In this document: piece after piece, positions 23,515 through 34,650 of the stretch
Position numbering within the stretch: the stretch's first letter is position 1
Layout of the letters: each line of letters begins with the position of its first letter
Origin: Bradysia coprophila
Taxonomy: Eukaryota > Arthropoda > Insecta > Diptera > Sciaridae
DNA: 64,000 bases
NCBI RefSeq assembly: GCF_014529535.1
Contig: NW_023503555.1
Coordinates: 1,798,001-1,862,000 of the forward strand
Direction: 5' to 3'
Translations under genes and position numbers: made by a program
Notes under the pieces: model-generated
What the model was told of the DNA's origin: nothing
Databases searched by the model: none
The model's input: only the letters and a program-made list of their open reading frames with translations

Positions 23515-23596
23515 ATGTTTTTTTTTATTTTGTTTTTTTCATTCAGTAGTGTGTGTGTTTTCATAGTATTGGCTATATAGTCGAACTTTTTTCAAG

Positions 23597-23668
23597 TCCT
23601 CGGTAGTATAGTGGTAAGTATCCCCGCCTGTCACGCGGGAGACCGGGGTTCGATTCCCCGCCGGGGAG
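23597..23668 (+). tRNA. tRNA-Asp (GTC), copy 1
   Basis: A 72-nt cloverleaf: acceptor TCCTCGG pairs with CCGGGGA (one G-U), box A is TAGTATAGTGG, the anticodon loop is CTGTCAC with GTC, and box B is GGTTCGATTCC. A T run follows. It lies 82 bp after tRNA-Gly copy 1. Confidence 0.98.
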
Positions 23669-23830
23669 AATTTTTTTAAAGTTTTTTTTTATTTTATTTT
23701 TATTAATATTAAGACGTTGAGCAACTCAGATCTGAAATAATGTTCATTTTATTAACCATTTCTCGCTATACATGTTCACTCATTCATTGAGATATACAAC
23801 TGTGGACCGAAGATGTGCATTCATATTATG

Positions 23831-23898
23831 CGTGCTCTCAGAAAGTATTTGCATCTACTTCGTGCTATGAAAATTCAATACACTTTCTGAGAGCACGG
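23831..23898. repeat. Short hairpin, about 68 bp
   Basis: Arms CGTGCTCTCAGAAAGT and ACTTTCTGAGAGCACG are exact inverted repeats around a 36-bp loop, between the two tRNA pairs. It may be a tiny MITE remnant. Confidence 0.8.
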
Positions 23899-24288
23899 CA
23901 AAATACTCAACATTCGTTTGATACATTCTCCGTTACCATGTTTCAAGGTTAAACTTATTTTTAAGTCAAGTATTGAGGGTATGGTAGCAAGATATTCCGC
24001 GACTATGAGTTATGGCTTATAATTATAATGAAGCTTGTTTGAACAATTGCTTATCATGCAATGAAAAAGTTGATAATATCGGTACATGGTACCTCGTTTT
24101 ATTTTTATCCCGAAAATATTAACAACTAGTCTCTATCTGTTAACAGTTTTTTCATACATAACATCACACATCACAAGAAATACAAGAAGTAAAAATAAAG
24201 AAGAGCTATCACCTTATAATTCACTGATATTTTCGGTAAGTCTCTTTGAATCGACTCGCGCGTAAATTTTAGCGATGACAAATCACAA

Positions 24289-24359
24289 GCATCGGTGGTT
24301 CAGTGGTAGAATGCTCGCCTGCCACGCGGGCGGCCCGGGTTCGATTCCCGGCCGATGCA
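24289..24359 (+). tRNA. tRNA-Gly (GCC), copy 2
   Basis: Same 71-nt sequence as copy 1, with an oligo-T terminator directly after. The upstream flank (GTAAATTTTAGCGATGAC region) resembles that of copy 1, which points to a segmental duplication. Confidence 0.98.
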
Positions 24360-24438
24360 ATGTTTTTTTTTCTATTTGTTTTTCCTTTGATCATGGCGTT
24401 TTCATTGTTGTTGTGTGTTTAGTCGAAGCATTTTCAAG

Positions 24439-24510
24439 TCCTCGGTAGTATAGTGGTAAGTATCCCCGCCTGTCACGCGGGAGACCGGGGTTCGATTCCC
24501 CGCCGGGGAG
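24439..24510 (+). tRNA. tRNA-Asp (GTC), copy 2
   Basis: Same 72-nt sequence as copy 1, 79 bp after tRNA-Gly copy 2, with the shared flank TTTTCAAG before it and a T run after it. Confidence 0.98.
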
Positions 24511-24701
24511 GATTTTTTTTTAAATATTTTATCACGGTTCCAGAATAGGAAGCGATTTTTATAACTTTTACTAGAAGCAAAGGGATGTTGAATATGGAAG
24601 TTGTGATATCGAGAATATTTCGGTTTAATTTTTTTAATTTTTGGATCTGTTTTCTTTATAGGACAGTATAAGTGCGCAACTAATTCTGATTAATATTTTT
24701 T

Positions 24702-25049
24702 ATGGAAAAATTATCCTTCGAAGACCGATTCGATAAAATATTTGATGAAATGGGAGAGATAGATGCAGGTGCAATTATTAATCGAAAGACTAGAAAAATC
24801 CGAAAAATCACTAGACATGAGCAACTCTGGCTTTGTCACTTACATTTTAGCCTAGGAAGGAGTAGCGTGTTCTACTCAGAAAAATTAGGACCTGAAAGTA
24901 CATGCTTTAACCGTGATTTTTTACTACCTCCACTACCTAACAAATATCTAGAAGACATATTTTGTTCCAAACTTCATTTCTATTCTAAATCTATGCATGA
25001 GAAAGGAAATCCAAAAAATCTCGTTCAATCTATCTTTGTGGAAAATTAG
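24702..25049 (+). CDS. Small open reading frame, 115 aa, doubtful
   Basis: It opens with an ATG after an AT-rich leader and runs 115 codons. The product is highly charged at the N-terminus (FEDRFDKIFDEMGEIDAG, then a KTRKIRKITRHE basic patch) with no signal, membrane segment or known motif. It lies in the short gap between tRNA-Asp copy 2 and DNAJC11, on the same strand. The length is above chance for this base composition, but there is no splice or similarity support. Confidence 0.35.
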   Translation: MEKLSFEDRFDKIFDEMGEIDAGAIINRKTRKIRKITRHEQLWLCHLHFSLGRSSVFYSEKLGPESTCFNRDFLLPPLPNKYLEDIFCSKLHFYSKSMHEKGNPKNLVQSIFVEN

Positions 25050-25218
25050 GTCGGCATTGGCGCCCATTCTTCTAATTTTTAGTTTTTAACTGACTGCAGC
25101 GACACGTCACTGACAAACAGATTGTTATCCGTCACTAATTTTTTTGAGCTTATCAGCTGTTCTGTCAAAATATTGTGATAAAAAGTTCAGTGCAAATAAA
25201 AATATTTTTCCATTCAGC

Positions 25219-28200
25219 ATGGATAGCGATGAATTTGAAGACGGTTTTGGTTTAAACAGTACCGAGGATAATTATTACGCTATTTTGAATGTCAACAAAG
25301 ATGTAAGTCTTCGCTAGATAGACTGGCCAAGTCTCACGTGCATTTTTCTTTGACAAATTCGGGTTCTATGCTCTCCAATCACCGTTAAACATAACCTAGA
25401 AAAAAAAATCCGAAGTGTAACACATATTGGTTGTTATGAAATTCGTTTGTTTGTTTTATTGTCCTAGGCTACCATAGAGGAAATAAATGCAGCCTATCGG
25501 AAATTCAGCCGTATGTACCATCCCGATAAGCATACCAATTTAGAATTCAAACAAAAGGCGGAACTGTTATTCAATCGAGTCAAAAAAGCCTATGAGGTCA
25601 GTGAGCGAATTTTGTTTAGTGTTAACAAGACGAACATCATAAATTTTATGGTTGACAGGTTCTATCCGATGCACATAAGCGAGCCATCTACGATGCTCTG
25701 GGTGTTAAAGGATTAGAGACGGAAGGATGGGAAATCGTTCATCGGACAAAGACACCGAACGAAATAAAAGAGGAGTACGAACGGTTGGCTCGGGAACGGG
25801 AAGAGCGACGGCTACAGCAACGAACCAATCCACGAGGAAATATCACAATAAATGTCAATGCAACCGAAATTTTCGATTCTTACCAAGATGAGTTTGAGTA
25901 AGTCATTCGGGAATGGATTCAGGAGAAAGAGCTGCTCGCTCAACGATCTGATTCTAATTGCAGCGACGATGGTCCCATCCCATTTCCCAGTATCGAAGTA
26001 TCGGGAATGTCCATATCGCAGTCAATCGATGCACCGATTACAACACGAGACACGGTTACCATGTCCGGTAATTTGTCATCGCAAAATGGAAATGGTGCCG
26101 GAAGTTTCGTTATATCTGGACGTCGATTGATAAACAAGGGTTGGTTGGCTATGGATATTGGTGCAGGCAATGGACCATCCGTGGGGATCAAAGGTTCGCG
26201 CACATTAACGGAACGAATTTTTTGCAACGGCGGGACAACACTCAATTTCAGACACAATGGCATTATACCCGGACTGGTTGGAAGTAATGTTTGATAGCTC
26301 AATTGCACCGTCTAAGTTGATCGTAATTTTCGTTACTTTTCCTAACAGCTCTAGGCGTTCAGCTTGATAAGCATACGGTGGGATATTTGACCTATACAAC
26401 TGGAATGCAGAGTTCAATGTCCACAGTGCTCGAATACAACACCGAGAAACAACACTTCGTTTTGACCTGCACTATTGGCGTACCTCATTGTTTTGTGTCG
26501 GCTAGTTATATGAGAAGACTGAAAGAACAGGAGCTGAAAGTGAAAGTGTCCGGAAAGTACGTAAACGTCAGTTCATTGACCTCGATCGACGTCTTTATTT
26601 TCCGTTGTCGGTTTTAGGTACGGCACATTTGGATTCATTGCCGAATATGGAGCAGAAAAGAAAATTTCTAAGTACAGTTCGGTGCACGCCTCTGTATCGG
26701 TAGGCGTACCAACTGGTGTAATTCTCAAAATAAAGTGAGTTCTCTGTTCGGCTGATAATCCGTGGCAGATTTTAAACTCTAATTTTGCTTCCATCCAACA
26801 GAATAATTCGTGCAACGCAATCGTTCATATTCCCAATTCAGTTGAGTGAAGAAATTGTGCCAGCCGCCGTTTTCTACGCTTCCGTAACACCGCTGCTCGT
26901 CTGGCTTTTGGTCAGAAAAAGTATTATCGAGCCGATGAACGAAAGTGAAAAGCAGAAAATTATCGACAAAGCGAAAGAGACTAACAAACAAAGGTTCGTG
27001 TCCATTTCTTCCATATCCATATAGAACAGAATGTCTTACCAATGAACCGCGTTTCGTATACCTTTCAGAATGGCGGAAAAGAAGAAGGAAGCAGAAGCTG
27101 CCGTTGAATTGATGGCTGCATTGTACGAACGTATTTCCACTGATGAGACGAAGAAAAAGGGACTGGTCATTACGGCAGCATTGTATGGGAAATTTTCGGA
27201 TGAGGAAGTTGATGAAGGTAAATGAAATTGCGTTTTTGCTTTGACTCAATTTATAGAACAAAAGACTTGTAGAGAAAGGAATGGATGGGCGTCGCTCAAT
27301 TGGATAGCTTTCATCCAACTCAAAATTCGACAGATCTTTCGTCTTTCAACCATAGGTGATTCATTAACAAATCTAATTTTCTTGCTGAGTGAATCTTCTA
27401 TAGTCGCCAGCACATTAATAGACCAGAATGTTTCTCATTTTTTTTTAAATGAGACAGTCGAAACAGTTACGGTGACTATGTGATGAAAGTTACTCTACTT
27501 GCAATAATACAGCTCGCAAGTTAGAAAAGATTCGTCAACTGACCAACCTGTCTAAATTTATCTAAGAAGGATTAGAGCAGCCATCATCGGTTTCATTCAG
27601 ACAATTCTCTGTCAGACATAAAATTGAAAATTGTACCAAGGCACCATTGTCAGAGGCAGCTCTCTTTTATGTCACAATACAAGACAAATGTCAGCTCCGA
27701 CTCGGTGTTTTACAGCGACAATTGTAGATCATCTAATGAAATTCGTTTGATTCACTACTTTCAACGATTGCTTCTCGTTTCCTTCGCATCATTTTGTGTC
27801 GCAGTGTCAAAGAAATCATATAATATTCCTACACCTACTATGCAGATAGATCGACTTACTTCCATAGAAAATTTTTGCTTTGACAATGACCACGGCATTA
27901 ATATTGTCAGACTGTAATTTAACAATAATTTCACTTTCGTTTTTGCAGATACAAATTTGGATAGCCAGGCGACTAGCTTAACTATTGATGTTACAATACC
28001 ACTGCAGTGTTTAATTCGTGATAGTAAATTAAAGCTGCAGAAATCTAGTAAGGTAAGAACTGACAAAGTCATTCGAAGAAGAAAAACGGACCTTTGATTC
28101 TACAGTGCCCTAATGCTCCTTGTAGACCTTTTGTGCCAATGTTTTTTCAATTTTTTTGTTTGTTTTCATTTTCGATCAAGTTCACGGTTTTTCAAGTTTC

Positions 28201-29361
28201 TTCAAAAGTCTCACCGTCTTGAAGTTGTTGTCTGATTTCAACTTTGCAACTATTGGTTAAGTCTCGCAACAGGTTTGCGTAACCCAAAAGTTAAGTCCGT
28301 TTTACAAATTACGACAGGGTTGTCCTGTTAAAATCAGGTTAATCCGCAACATTTTCTTGTACTGACCTTGACCAGAGTCGGAACTGAACCTGAATTTTCA
28401 ATTTCCCCGATTTAATTTGAAATTGAAAATTCAGTTTTTAGTCAGATTAGTCAGATTTTAGTCGTGACGGATCATTTCAGGTTTAGGTCAGGATTGGGGC
28501 GATAAAGATTTAGGTTCATGTGGAACCTCAAATTCTAATTCAGATTCGGCTCGGAATCAGGTTCAGGTTTTGGTCAGTAGAGCCTAGTATTTGGAAATGG
28601 TTTTTGGGAAATTTTGCGAATTTTTGGAAGTCCACTATTATCCGTAGTTTGTTGCGTTTAATGAGGCTATTTAAGCAAAGGGAGCGTTAAAGCTAGCGAA
28701 TTAATTAATTTTGTGTCATAAAACGATACGGTTTCGGTTTTTCAGACAACCAAGAGAATTGGTGAGAATTGGTTTGATCCTCGGCAGGAGCAATAGAATA
28801 ATTTCCTTAAAATAAAATTTAAGTTTAACACCGTCTGGCCTCTGCTCAATGAGCAGTGCTCATATTGGTTTGACAAATTGCTCAAAATTTCTTATTAATT
28901 TCGGAAGTGTAGAAGTAGATCTGATGATCTGAAAGGCAGAACCATTTGATGTTGAAATCCACAATTTGCTTTAAACTTCTTTCGGAGTCAATCGACAAGC
29001 TCGCCTTTCTTATTCCATAAATTATCCTAAATTTCTCACATTCCATTCCTCCCCTCTTGCATTTAACGTTTATTGGGACACACATCTAACTCTTAATGAA
29101 TCTGTTTCAATTAACCTGTTCTCCTCATCTGATAGTACCAAATTATGGAACGACCCAAAATTGTACGTAGCTTACCGACCTACCATCAAATGTTTTATTT
29201 ATTTTTTGCAGTCAGAACTTATCGGATTCTACGATCCATGCGTAGGCGAAGATAAACAACTGAAAGTCGATTATTTCTTCAACGAAATTAGTTACAGCGT
29301 AACAATTTCCGATCGAGACGAACTACAACTGCCACAGCCCAAAGGAGAACCGCAGACCTAA
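25219..29361 (+). CDS. DNAJC11: DnaJ homolog subfamily C member 11
   Basis: Ten exons (25,219-25,302; 25,468-25,596; 25,659-25,897; 25,964-26,283; 26,349-26,556; 26,618-26,734; 26,802-26,993; 27,069-27,217; 27,949-28,052; 29,212-29,361) join in frame to 563 aa; human DNAJC11 has 559. It is a mitochondrial outer-membrane-associated J protein linked to the MICOS/MIB complex that shapes cristae. The J domain (about residues 18-85) has the HPD triad at 46-48 in RMYHPDKH. Then comes the conserved ERLQRERE-like helix, here [20 protein letters not shown] beta-rich DUF3395 region ends with KLQKSSK and [15 protein letters not shown]. Intron 7 begins GTTCGT, a rare donor also seen in GRHPR intron 1. 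Intron 9 is long (1.16 kb) and carries a CAGGTTC-type cryptic repeat at about 28,330-28,575. Confidence 0.96.
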
Positions 29362-29810
29362 TATTACTGTTCCGGATGTATAGAGTTCGCGCGCAGCGAA
29401 AGTGTCGTTCAGTGTTCCGTGCTGGAAAATTTGAAATTTTCAGTTGTTGATAGTTTTGTTTTACTTGATTTACTTGATTGTTAAAACGCGAGAAACCTAA
29501 AATTTGATGTAGTTACATGCAGTGACGATGGTAGTAGAAATGATAAAATAAACATTTGGAAACAGACCCAAACTGGAAAAGCTTATCAGCCATTTTCATT
29601 TAACCGTTTAGGGTTTGCGAGCTCTCAGTGTCTTTGTTCCAAATTCTCACGAGTTCTTCTACGAATCATGCTCATCAGTTCGCGAACGAGTACAAAAACG
29701 TCTGAAGTGTTAGAGGACTGGCGAACTGCAGATCATTTATTTTCAGTGTGTACGTGTACAGTGGGTACAGTCTAACTTTACATTGTACTAAACCACCCGT
29801 ACAATCAAAA
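29362..29810. other. Convergent 3' flanks of DNAJC11 and ARL6
   Basis: A 449-bp tail-to-tail spacer. AATAAA-type words near 29,540-29,552 probably serve DNAJC11. Nothing else seen. Confidence 0.5.
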
Positions 29811-32005
29811 TTATTTTCTTGATCTACTTTCTCTGGACGTTGTCACAATATCCCTTATTTGCTGAACTAGCCACTGAACGCCATCCTGCAATCCATCACC
29901 CGTTAATGCATTGCTGGAACTTATATGCCAAGGTTTGTCCTTGATCTTCTCTAATCCTAAAGCTGAAGTTAAATTGTTTTTTATAAAGATTCGGCTTTGT
30001 GGTAGTGTGCCTTTTACCTGCTGCTATCTTCACACTCGATAACGCCTCTGGATTGTCCATTTTGTTAGCAAACAATAAAATTGGAACTTTTCGATCTTGA
30101 ATGTCTGGATGATGTAGTAATGTGTCCAGCTCATCTTTCACAACCACTGGAAGAGTAATGTTTATAGAAAGATCATAGTGACGTTCAAACAGAAAAATTT
30201 CAACTGGTTCGAGCAACAATAGTCATTAGATTAAATCGATAGCTTTCCAGCAAAACTTCTTTCAATATTTGTCCGCTTAATTTATGTACCTAGCCTCATT
30301 CGATCACTTGAATCGATGACGAAAACGATTCCTTGGCTCGACTTGAAATGATGCTCCCATAAACTTCGATAGCGTACAGCGCCGGACATGTCGAATGCAG
30401 TGAAATTCACTCCTTGATCTGAGTAAGAAGAAAGTTGGTTTGAGATGCTTAAAATCAATCAACGACGATAAAAATGAGCGATATACGCTGCCGCCTTATG
30501 TAGCAAAAGGTATGTTAAAACTAAAGAAGTGGGATCAATCTGTTGAAAGGATTCTTATAGAAAGGACAGGATTTGCAAATAGTCGTCTGTAAAAGGTTGA
30601 AGGGCCTCAGGGCCTCTTTTCGTGAAATTGTTCCTAAAAATTCTAGAAATTCATGAAAATTCTTCAAAATGCTCAAAACTCTTAAATTGAAGATTTTTCG
30701 AAAACTTTCAAGAATTCTTAAAACTCCTGAAACAATGATGATTCTCAAAGATTCCCAATATTCTTGAAAATTATCGAAGAACAATCCTGAAACTAGTTTA
30801 ATTAATTGTGCCGCTGTTTAATCTCTGGCTAGAGTAATCTAGTCATATATAGGAAAATGCATGTTCAAAGAATTGAAGTAAAAGTTTTGAAATTAATTGA
30901 TTGAAAATAAATTGATAGAAAGAAGTTCTGGACCCAATAATAACACTGTGGATATGTTTGGCATCTGTGGCAGGTTAATACCTTTACTTTCACCTGTATG
31001 AAGGTTATATTTATACTTCAATTTATAAAAAGAATCTCACCCATTCCATTCAACTATTATTATCAATGTTTCAATCGAACAAACAAAATCACATATTTGA
31101 TTCTATTGAAAATCAGTCATCAGTCATTGGAAATTTATTTATAACTGAAACGGTTGTTTGAATGGAAAAGGCATTTATGGAAATTGAATTGTAAATTAAT
31201 CATCCGTTGTTGACATAGACGGCAAAAATGAAACCTGAAATCTAGCGAATTTTGCCTCTCATAGCAAAATAAATGCAAAACTCTTGAAGTAAAAGCCTAG
31301 ACAATACTTAAAACAAACGAAGTAATAGATTTCATAATTATACAGGTGATACAGGTGATGACACATCGTTTACAATGGTAAACGTTAATAGTAGGTTACT
31401 CGGAAGAATTCGGTTAATTGGGTATAAATGCAAGGGCAGTAATTTGATATCTCCTATCCAGATGAGTAAAATTATCCGAGGGCCCGAGGTACTTCTACTA
31501 ATCGTGATACGAGATAACAAATTATTTTATTGTGTTTTACCTTACGAGTGGGCCATAGTAAGTGAAAATAGTTGCATTGAAGGGTTTACTTTGTAATTGA
31601 TTTACATGTACTTCAGTAACTACGGAAAGAACGAGATGAAGGAAAGACTGATCTACACCGTCTCTCAATAGATTAAATGATGTATAAGAATCCGCTGAAT
31701 ATAAGACTAATATGAGAAAGATATTATAAGAGACGATACGACGATACAAAGGCCTTCCAACATGTTCGATTGTCCGTGGTCACTTCCCATCACGTACACC
31801 AATAAACTGTTACATTCGTCTACTTACTTTGAAATTTTTCCACACTGAATCCAACCGTCGGAACCGTAACCGAACTTTTCTCCTCTGGACCCTTGAAATG
31901 ATTAACGATTGTCGATTTTCCGCTATTATTCAGTCCAACAACCAAGATGTTTATTTGCTCCTTCTTCAGCTTTAGCATCGATGCCAAGCTATCAAATAAA
32001 CCCAT
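29811..32005 (-). CDS. ARL6: ADP-ribosylation factor-like 6 (BBS3) with altered switch II
   Basis: Four minus-strand exons (32,005-31,828; 30,418-30,290; 30,146-30,018; 29,962-29,811) join in frame to 195 aa; human ARL6 has 186. ARL6 is the small GTPase that recruits the BBSome coat to membranes for ciliary cargo traffic. Seen: Gly2 (as in other Arf-family proteins), P-loop GLNNSGKS at residues 24-31, switch [25 protein letters not shown] for guanine recognition and a C-terminal helix. Odd point: the G3 motif reads DMSGAVRYR, whereas family members have DMSGQGRYR, so the glutamine needed for GTP hydrolysis is Ala here. Intron 1 (1.4 kb) is the only long one. The start is the only upstream ATG in frame and fits the family N-terminus (MGLxDxL). 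Confidence 0.94.
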
Positions 32006-33101
32006 GATTGCTGAACGAAACAGCTAATTCTGTCGTCTGATTGAGAGTTTAAATCGAATTCACGGTGGCTGTGCTTTCAACGCGATTAAAAATTGGTCCA
32101 CCAGATCACTAAGTCACTAAGTCATTTTGAACCGCACCGTATGATTGCAGTAACGCAACAATAGATATTTCAGTCTGAGACTATTTTTCACATTAATTGA
32201 AAAACAACAAAATACGTCGATGGACGGTTGCTAACAACATGTTTTATGTTTTGGCACAGTGTAACTACATATTCGTGAGTCTGAACATAAAGGAAATCAA
32301 TAATTCGTCATTACCATCATACACATTCAAAATAAAACCACAATTCAATGAGGTACCTTCTTCAACGTTCAAGGCAAATTTTTTCACGATTCGCACCTAA
32401 TGAAAAATGAAGTGAAATGATTAATTAATTGGCCAGAAAATGAACTTAGAACATCAAAAGGAGTAGGTAGAAAGGCATGATTGATTGGAAAATTGTTGTA
32501 GCGTATGTGTTGGTGCTTATCTATATTGGATATTGCACGTACGCGACAGTGAGGACGTTTTGTCTTACATTTAACATTTTAACTCTTTGACTGCATTCGT
32601 GTGGAAGGGAATGCATCTGTGTAAGTTGTTATTTGAAATTAGCAAGTTCCAGCAACAATCGATATCTCTAGGATATTTCCCACTCTTTCACTCAGACGAC
32701 AAGTGTATGGTTTGTGTGAATATATCAATGAGTCTACTACTTCTTATCATTAAGTATCTTCAACAGGCAACAGCTGATGCAAAATCTTTAACTTAATTTG
32801 TTTGAACATACTTTTTGCTTGATAAGACTACGCTAGCCCTGACTTGATCGCTCAATTTAGTCTTAATTGTCGTAAACAGATGACAGATGATGAAATCAAA
32901 AGCAATATCTTTTGGTATCTCGATTTTCAGTCCGCGCTCTTTTTACGGATTTGAAATTGACTTGCAACTGGACACGACATTGTCTTGGTTGTGACGTAAA
33001 GGTGACATTTGAAACATCTTGATCTAACATCTGAATTTAGGTGATACACAAAGAAAAGCTATCGTCGCAGGTGATTAATTGTCGCGACGTCACTTTCTAA
33101 A
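32006..33101. other. Divergent spacer between ARL6 and IDUA
   Basis: No coding or RNA signal seen. It should hold the promoters of both divergent genes. Confidence 0.45.
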
Positions 33102-33634
33102 ATGTTTAAAATTACCGTTTTGTGTGCCTTAATGTATTCAGTCGCTAGCTCAGCAGATAGATTACACTTTGAAGTAGAGTTGAAAAATGTTAAAAAACTG
33201 TCTCGCTTCTGGACGAATACTGGTTTCTGTCCACCGGCTCCCACTGACGACTCATCCTCTTTAGCCGAGTTTTTTCTCAGCGAAAAGTCCATGCTAAATC
33301 TGGAATACATTTCTGCGTTACCAAACAACGGTTTAAAATCCGTTCGGATTCACTGGCTCATCAATCTTATCAAATTTGTGTGAGTTGGGGTGAAATTTTC
33401 AGGTTTGATTATTCTTATCAAAATTTTCTGGTTTTAGTGGTCTTGATGATCATCACGGTTTTCAGTACGATTTTACAAATTTAGACAAAGTACTGGATCG
33501 TTTAACTGAAATGCGACTATATCCGGTTATCGAATTCATGGGGAATCCTTCGAATAGGTTTTTCAATCAAAAAAATTTCTCGCAAACGCATTTGTGGAGA
33601 GATTTGGTCTATCAGATGTTGAGTCGATATATAC
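33102..33634 (+). CDS. IDUA: Alpha-L-iduronidase, first two exons only
   Basis: Exons 33,102-33,379 and 33,438-33,634 join in frame (GT + T) to 158 codons and end at a consensus donor, GTGAGT. IDUA is the lysosomal glycosidase (GH39) that removes iduronate from dermatan and heparan sulfate. Seen: a signal peptide (MFKITVLCALMYSVASS), then RFWTNTGFCPPAP, VRIHWLI, a Tyr-Asp-Phe-Thr-Asn-Leu-Asp motif, LYPVIEFMGNP and LWRDLVYQMLSRYI, all matching the human N-terminal third in order. The acid/base catalytic segment (WNFETWNEPD in human) would come next, but I find no such exon on the plus strand in the next several kb. Either the following intron is very long, or this is a broken 5' copy. Confidence 0.82.
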
Positions 33635-33902
33635 GTGAGTACTGTGTGAGAGCATTTTGATTTAAAGCTAATTTAGATAAGTAGTATCGACTTCTTTGTC
33701 ATCCATACCTTTTATTAGAAAGATATTATTTGTCATCGACAACGACGGGAAAAATAAGCGACGACAACTAGATTGTGTTTTCAACAGTATAGTGAAGAAG
33801 GGAAGGATTCTGCAATAGACGATACGATACTTGAAACAAATGAAGTAACAGATTTACCTCATGTATATGGCAACACGCTTAAAGGGTTGAATTGGTCAGT
33901 GT

Positions 33903-34650
33903 AAAATCATAACACTTATTGACATATTTCTGGCCCACGGTGGGGCTGAACGAACTTTAAATAAACATGTCGACTTCCATCTCGGTTCTTTTCATAGCTG
34001 AGTTAGGGGAGACGTGTACTATCCAACGGCACATGTTGCGGGCGCAACCGCTGAGCCGTTTCTGAGGAATATCGTCGCCTGGCTCCGCGGAAGTTGCTGG
34101 ACCAGTGTTTGAAACTGGAATCGGTAGAGGGACAAATTCTAAGAACAACCATGTAAAAATTATTGCTCTCGGTCATTTGGTCGCAGAGCAATAGAAGTTG
34201 AAAGTCGAAAATTCCACTTCTATAAGGGGTGATGCCTCCTCGACGAAGTTCTCGATCCAGCACTTAAATAGCGTTTCTAGACAAAGTTAATGTGCTCTTT
34301 CGAATGGCAATAAATTTTTTTGAAAGTGGTCACTTTTGGTACATTTTCAGAAAAGTCACTTTTTTGCTACCCTCGGTGAACTTTGGCTGCTTCCATACCT
34401 TGCCGGTTGAAATATTTCAACACATTTCAGCTATGAAAAGAATCGAGATGGAAGTCGACATGTTTATTTAAAGTTCGTTCAGCCCCACCGTGGGCCAAGA
34501 CATTCTTTAAATGGATTTTTCACCATGAAGCCATGATGGTTCATTTTTGGCCGAATGTAGAAAAATGTAGATGGCTTTATGGTGAAAAATCGATTTAAAG
34601 AATGTCTTGGGCAGAAATATATCATTAAGTGTTCTCTCTTGCAAATTTTA
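33903..34650. mobile_element. Foldback DNA element with a second hairpin inserted in its right terminal repeat
   Basis: The left end has one continuous inverted repeat: AACACTTATTGACATATTTC at 33,911 running into GGCCCACGGTGGGGCTGAAC at 33,932 and on to about 34,000. On the right the inner part is 34,428-34,496 (ending CACCGTGGGCC), but the matching outer part (GCAGAAATATATCATTAAGT) starts only at 34,611. Between them sits a separate 112-bp hairpin, 34,497-34,608, with ends AAGACATTCTTTAAAT and ATTTAAAGAATGTCTT. A GGGC repeated on both sides of the hairpin looks like its target duplication. No transposase frame is present. Confidence 0.8.
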
